Shown here: positions 32,809 to 34,673 of the stretch, piece after piece | How the letters are laid out: each line of letters begins with the position of its first letter | Numbering within the stretch: position 1 is the first letter of the stretch | DNA from: Terriglobales bacterium | GTDB taxonomy: Bacteria > Acidobacteriota > Terriglobia > Terriglobales > Acidobacteriaceae | Direction of reading: 5' to 3' | Length of the DNA stretch: 34,673 bases | Assembly (NCBI GenBank): GCA_015655195.1 | Contig: JAATFM010000207.1 | Coordinates: 1 to 34,673, forward strand | Notes under the pieces: generated by a model | Told to the model about the DNA's origin: nothing | The model's database searches: none | The model's input: only the letters and a program-made list of their open reading frames with translations | Position numbers and translations under genes: made by a program

Positions 32809-33357
32809 ATGAAACGCTTTGTAATAGTTGTTGCCTTATTCGCGTGCGCAGCAGCGCTCTTCGGCTGCCACTCCGAAGGTAGACTCTACGCGGTGCAGGG
32901 GCCGCTGGCCTCTCAGCAGCCGGCTCCATCATTTCCTATTCAATTTACGAAGATATACGCCGAGACGGGAGGATTTTCCACCACTCTGGCGAATGGCGAA
33001 GTGTTCAATGGCACGTGGATAAAGTTAAATAGCGCTCCCACGAAGACACGGTTCAGCGACACGTCCCGGAAGACACCCGACACTGGCACTCCCGCGAATG
33101 CGGCCGACAAGGGAAATAGCGGTGTCTCTTCGCTGAGTCTGTCTTCGGCATGGGACACCGTTTATGGCAGCGGGTACTTCACCGCTCATGTTCTAGGCCA
33201 GAGCATAGCCTTCAGCGGAACGGCAACGGGAAACCACGGGACTACTCTCAGGATTGAGGAATATGACACGGAGACGGGCTCGTCGAAGAACCCAATCTAC
33301 AAGACGAAAGGCGTGGCGGTGGACAGCAACGGCAACATCTACAAGCTCGCGTTTTAG
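32809..33357 (+). CDS. Small predicted lipoprotein, function unknown
   Basis: A 182-residue protein with a lipoprotein signal: MKRFVIVVALFACAAALFGC, lipobox LFGC with the lipidated Cys at residue 20. The mature part has a beta-rich look (GGFSTTLANGEVFNGTWIKL, VYGSGYFTAHVLGQSIAFSG) and ends DSNGNIYKLAF. A Ser/Thr-rich linker of about 30 residues lies near the middle. I recognise no domain. The ATG has AAAGGA about 9 bases upstream. It follows the gltA terminator and precedes a 10-bp hairpin (33368). Likely an envelope protein. Confidence 0.8.
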   Translation: MKRFVIVVALFACAAALFGCHSEGRLYAVQGPLASQQPAPSFPIQFTKIYAETGGFSTTLANGEVFNGTWIKLNSAPTKTRFSDTSRKTPDTGTPANAADKGNSGVSSLSLSSAWDTVYGSGYFTAHVLGQSIAFSGTATGNHGTTLRIEEYDTETGSSKNPIYKTKGVAVDSNGNIYKLAF

Positions 33358-33367
33358 GATTTGCCCG

Positions 33368-33399
33368 GCGCTCCCGCTCGATTTTTATGGCGGGAGCGC
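33368..33399. terminator. Hairpin after the lipoprotein gene
   Basis: GCGCTCCCGC (33368-33377) and GCGGGAGCGC (33390-33399) form a perfect 10-bp stem with a 12-nt loop that contains TTTTT. It starts 11 bases after the lipoprotein stop. The T-run lies in the loop rather than after the stem, so terminator activity is uncertain; a structural role is also possible. Confidence 0.5.
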
Positions 33400-33465
33400 T
33401 TGATTCGTGTGTACGATAGAATTCCCTGCGCCTTTTCCCACGCGCGGCGCGCGAGGAGCCTGCAT

Positions 33466-33963
33466 ATGAATCCACCCGCGAGCACGTCCATGATTCTCGG
33501 TTTGGACGCCGGGCTCTTCACCGGTATTCATGTGGTGCTGAGCCTGATTGGAATTGCTTCGGGCTTTCTGGTGCTGTTCTTTCTGATCGGGAAGAAGCAG
33601 CATACGGCGTGGACGCCGGTCTTCTTCGTCTCGAACATTCTGACCGACGTGACGGGATTTCTCTTCCCGTTCCATGGCATTACGCCGGGCATTATCCTCG
33701 GGGTGCTCTCGCTGATCGCGGTGCTGATTGCAATTGCAGCCAGCTTCGGCAAGACGCGGCGCGGGCTGTTTCTGTCTGCTACTGCGGTGGCGCTTGAATT
33801 GAACGTCTTTGTGCTGATCGTGCAGTCGTTCCAGAAGATTGGGTGGCTGAACAAGATTGCGCCCACGCAGGCTTCGCCGGTCTTCTGGATCGCGCAGGCT
33901 GTCGGGCTGGGGGTTGTGATTCTGCTGGCCGTGACGGCGTGGGGAAGGTTTCGGAAAACATAG
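33466..33963 (+). CDS. Small integral membrane protein, function unknown
   Basis: A 165-residue protein with about five hydrophobic helices: near residues 15-41 (IHVVLSLIGIASGFLVLFFLIG), 48-68, 74-95 (IILGVLSLIAVLIAIAA), 103-124 and 136-160. The loop WTPVFFVSNILTDVTGFLFP contains an Asn and an Asp within the membrane region. I recognise no family. The ATG at 33466 has GAGGAG about 8 bases upstream, and the frame continuing up to 33361 is not membrane-like. It is on its own between the lipoprotein and a convergent Nudix gene. Confidence 0.75.
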   Translation: MNPPASTSMILGLDAGLFTGIHVVLSLIGIASGFLVLFFLIGKKQHTAWTPVFFVSNILTDVTGFLFPFHGITPGIILGVLSLIAVLIAIAASFGKTRRGLFLSATAVALELNVFVLIVQSFQKIGWLNKIAPTQASPVFWIAQAVGLGVVILLAVTAWGRFRKT

Positions 33964-34025
33964 CTTCCGTCCCGCGTCCGAACACACGGATATGAGGCGC
34001 CTCATTCTCTATTTCCGATTTGTCT

Positions 34026-34598
34026 CTACTCGCCGGCCTCTGTTTGCTTCGCCTTCCATAGCAAATACATTCCCCACGCGGCCAGCGTGCAGTTGTCGCG
34101 GATGCGGCCGTCGAGCATCATGGCTTCAAACTCTTCAATGGGCAGCGAACAGACGACGAGATCATGCTCTTCGGGGTCGGGATCTTTCTCAGCCTGCGTG
34201 AGCCCGGTGGCGACAAAGATGTGATGCTTCTGCCGCGTGAAGCCATAGGCGATCCAGAGAAATCCGAGATACGTCATGTGGGCGGCGTCGAGGCCCAGCT
34301 CCTCGCGCAGCTCGCCGCGGGCCAGCTCTTCGGGGTTGTCGATTTCCATCTCCCAGCCGCCCTGCGGCAGCTCGATGGCGCGCTCCTGGATGGTGTAGCG
34401 GAACTGTTCGACGAGCCAGACAAGGCCGTTGTCGATGGGAATGATGATGGCGGCATCGTCCTTCTCAACAACGCCGTAGATTCCCTGCTTGCCGTTCGAG
34501 CGCAGGATCTCATCCTCGCGGACACGCATCCAGTGGTTGCGGTAGACCTCGCGCGAGGCAAGCGTGGTGATAGAGGGTCTGGGGATGTCTTCAGTCAC
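34026..34598 (-). CDS. Nudix hydrolase (ADP-ribose pyrophosphatase-like)
   Basis: A 190-residue Nudix protein. The Nudix segment spans residues 81-103: GGWEMEIDNPEELARGELRE, then EELGL. Compared with GX5EX7REUXEEXGU, the first Glu is Asp87 and the Arg is Gly95, while Glu96, Glu99 and Glu100 remain. The preceding WLVEQFRYTIQERAIELPQGG is typical of ADP-ribose pyrophosphatases, so ADP-ribose or a related sugar nucleotide is the likely substrate, not proven. The start is a GTG at 34598 with no SD; it may be leaderless. It converges with the small membrane protein, with 62 bases between them. Confidence 0.85.
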   Translation of the reverse strand: MTEDIPRPSITTLASREVYRNHWMRVREDEILRSNGKQGIYGVVEKDDAAIIIPIDNGLVWLVEQFRYTIQERAIELPQGGWEMEIDNPEELARGELREELGLDAAHMTYLGFLWIAYGFTRQKHHIFVATGLTQAEKDPDPEEHDLVVCSLPIEEFEAMMLDGRIRDNCTLAAWGMYLLWKAKQTEAGE

Positions 34599-34673
34599 GG
34601 AAATAGTGTGACACGGGTGGATGAAAACAGAGGGAAAAGAAACTCAGTATATAGTTCCCTGGCTCGCGGGAGT

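Overview
The window looks like a chromosomal core segment of an Acidobacteriota bacterium (class Terriglobia is my best guess). It is GC-rich and densely coded. The clues are a VWFA-related secreted protein of the type widespread in acidobacteria, a secretin with a C-terminal cohesin-like domain next to pseudopilins, scattered short palindromic repeats with CCCACCCT or GGGGCTAAAGCCCC cores, and frequent TTG/GTG starts. The assignment is inferred from gene content, not from a database match. I see no IS element, prophage, CRISPR array, rRNA or tRNA.

Layout. 1-4159: proteostasis and ribosome block, the end of clpX, a HigBA-type toxin-antitoxin pair on the minus strand, then lon and engB. 4349-7824 (minus): a secretin with a cohesin-like tail followed by two type IV-pilin-like proteins. 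7988-9264: smpB converging on a VapBC-type pair. 9402-12953: pepA converging on argS; argS carries a palindromic repeat translated in frame. 13108-18383 (plus): a DinB-like protein, metG with a C-terminal tRNA-binding domain, tatD, yajQ and a long-chain polyprenyl diphosphate synthase. 18388-18831: a YbgC-type thioesterase. 19046-24583 (minus): rseP, dxr, cdsA and uppS, the usual envelope/isoprenoid cluster, split by an oppositely oriented VWFA-type secreted protein. 24823-26303: a zinc-ribbon/XRE regulator divergent from an HD-domain protein. 26408-29550: an alpha/beta hydrolase, a crotonase resembling methylglutaconyl-CoA hydratase, and 6-phosphofructokinase. 29624-31280 (minus): a bacteriohemerythrin and a DHH-family phosphoesterase. 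31573-34598: citrate synthase, a small lipoprotein, a small membrane protein and a Nudix hydrolase.

How the parts fit. Lon and ClpX are the proteases that usually degrade type II antitoxins, so a TA pair between them is notable. UppS, the polyprenyl synthase, Dxr and CdsA supply isoprenoid carriers and phospholipid precursors, and RseP handles envelope-stress proteolysis. PfkA and GltA are central carbon enzymes, and both have distinctive upstream regions: pfkA has a compact three-helix leader whose last arm contains the Shine-Dalgarno, and gltA has an exact TGTGA-N6-TCACA site about 72 bp upstream of the predicted start point.

The observations most worth following are the argS in-frame repeat, the pfkA leader, the gltA CRP/FNR-type site, the secretin-cohesin operon, and the XRE/HD divergent pair with direct repeats exactly 20 bp apart. 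None of these is proven a new system; each rests on sequence patterns that can be tested.
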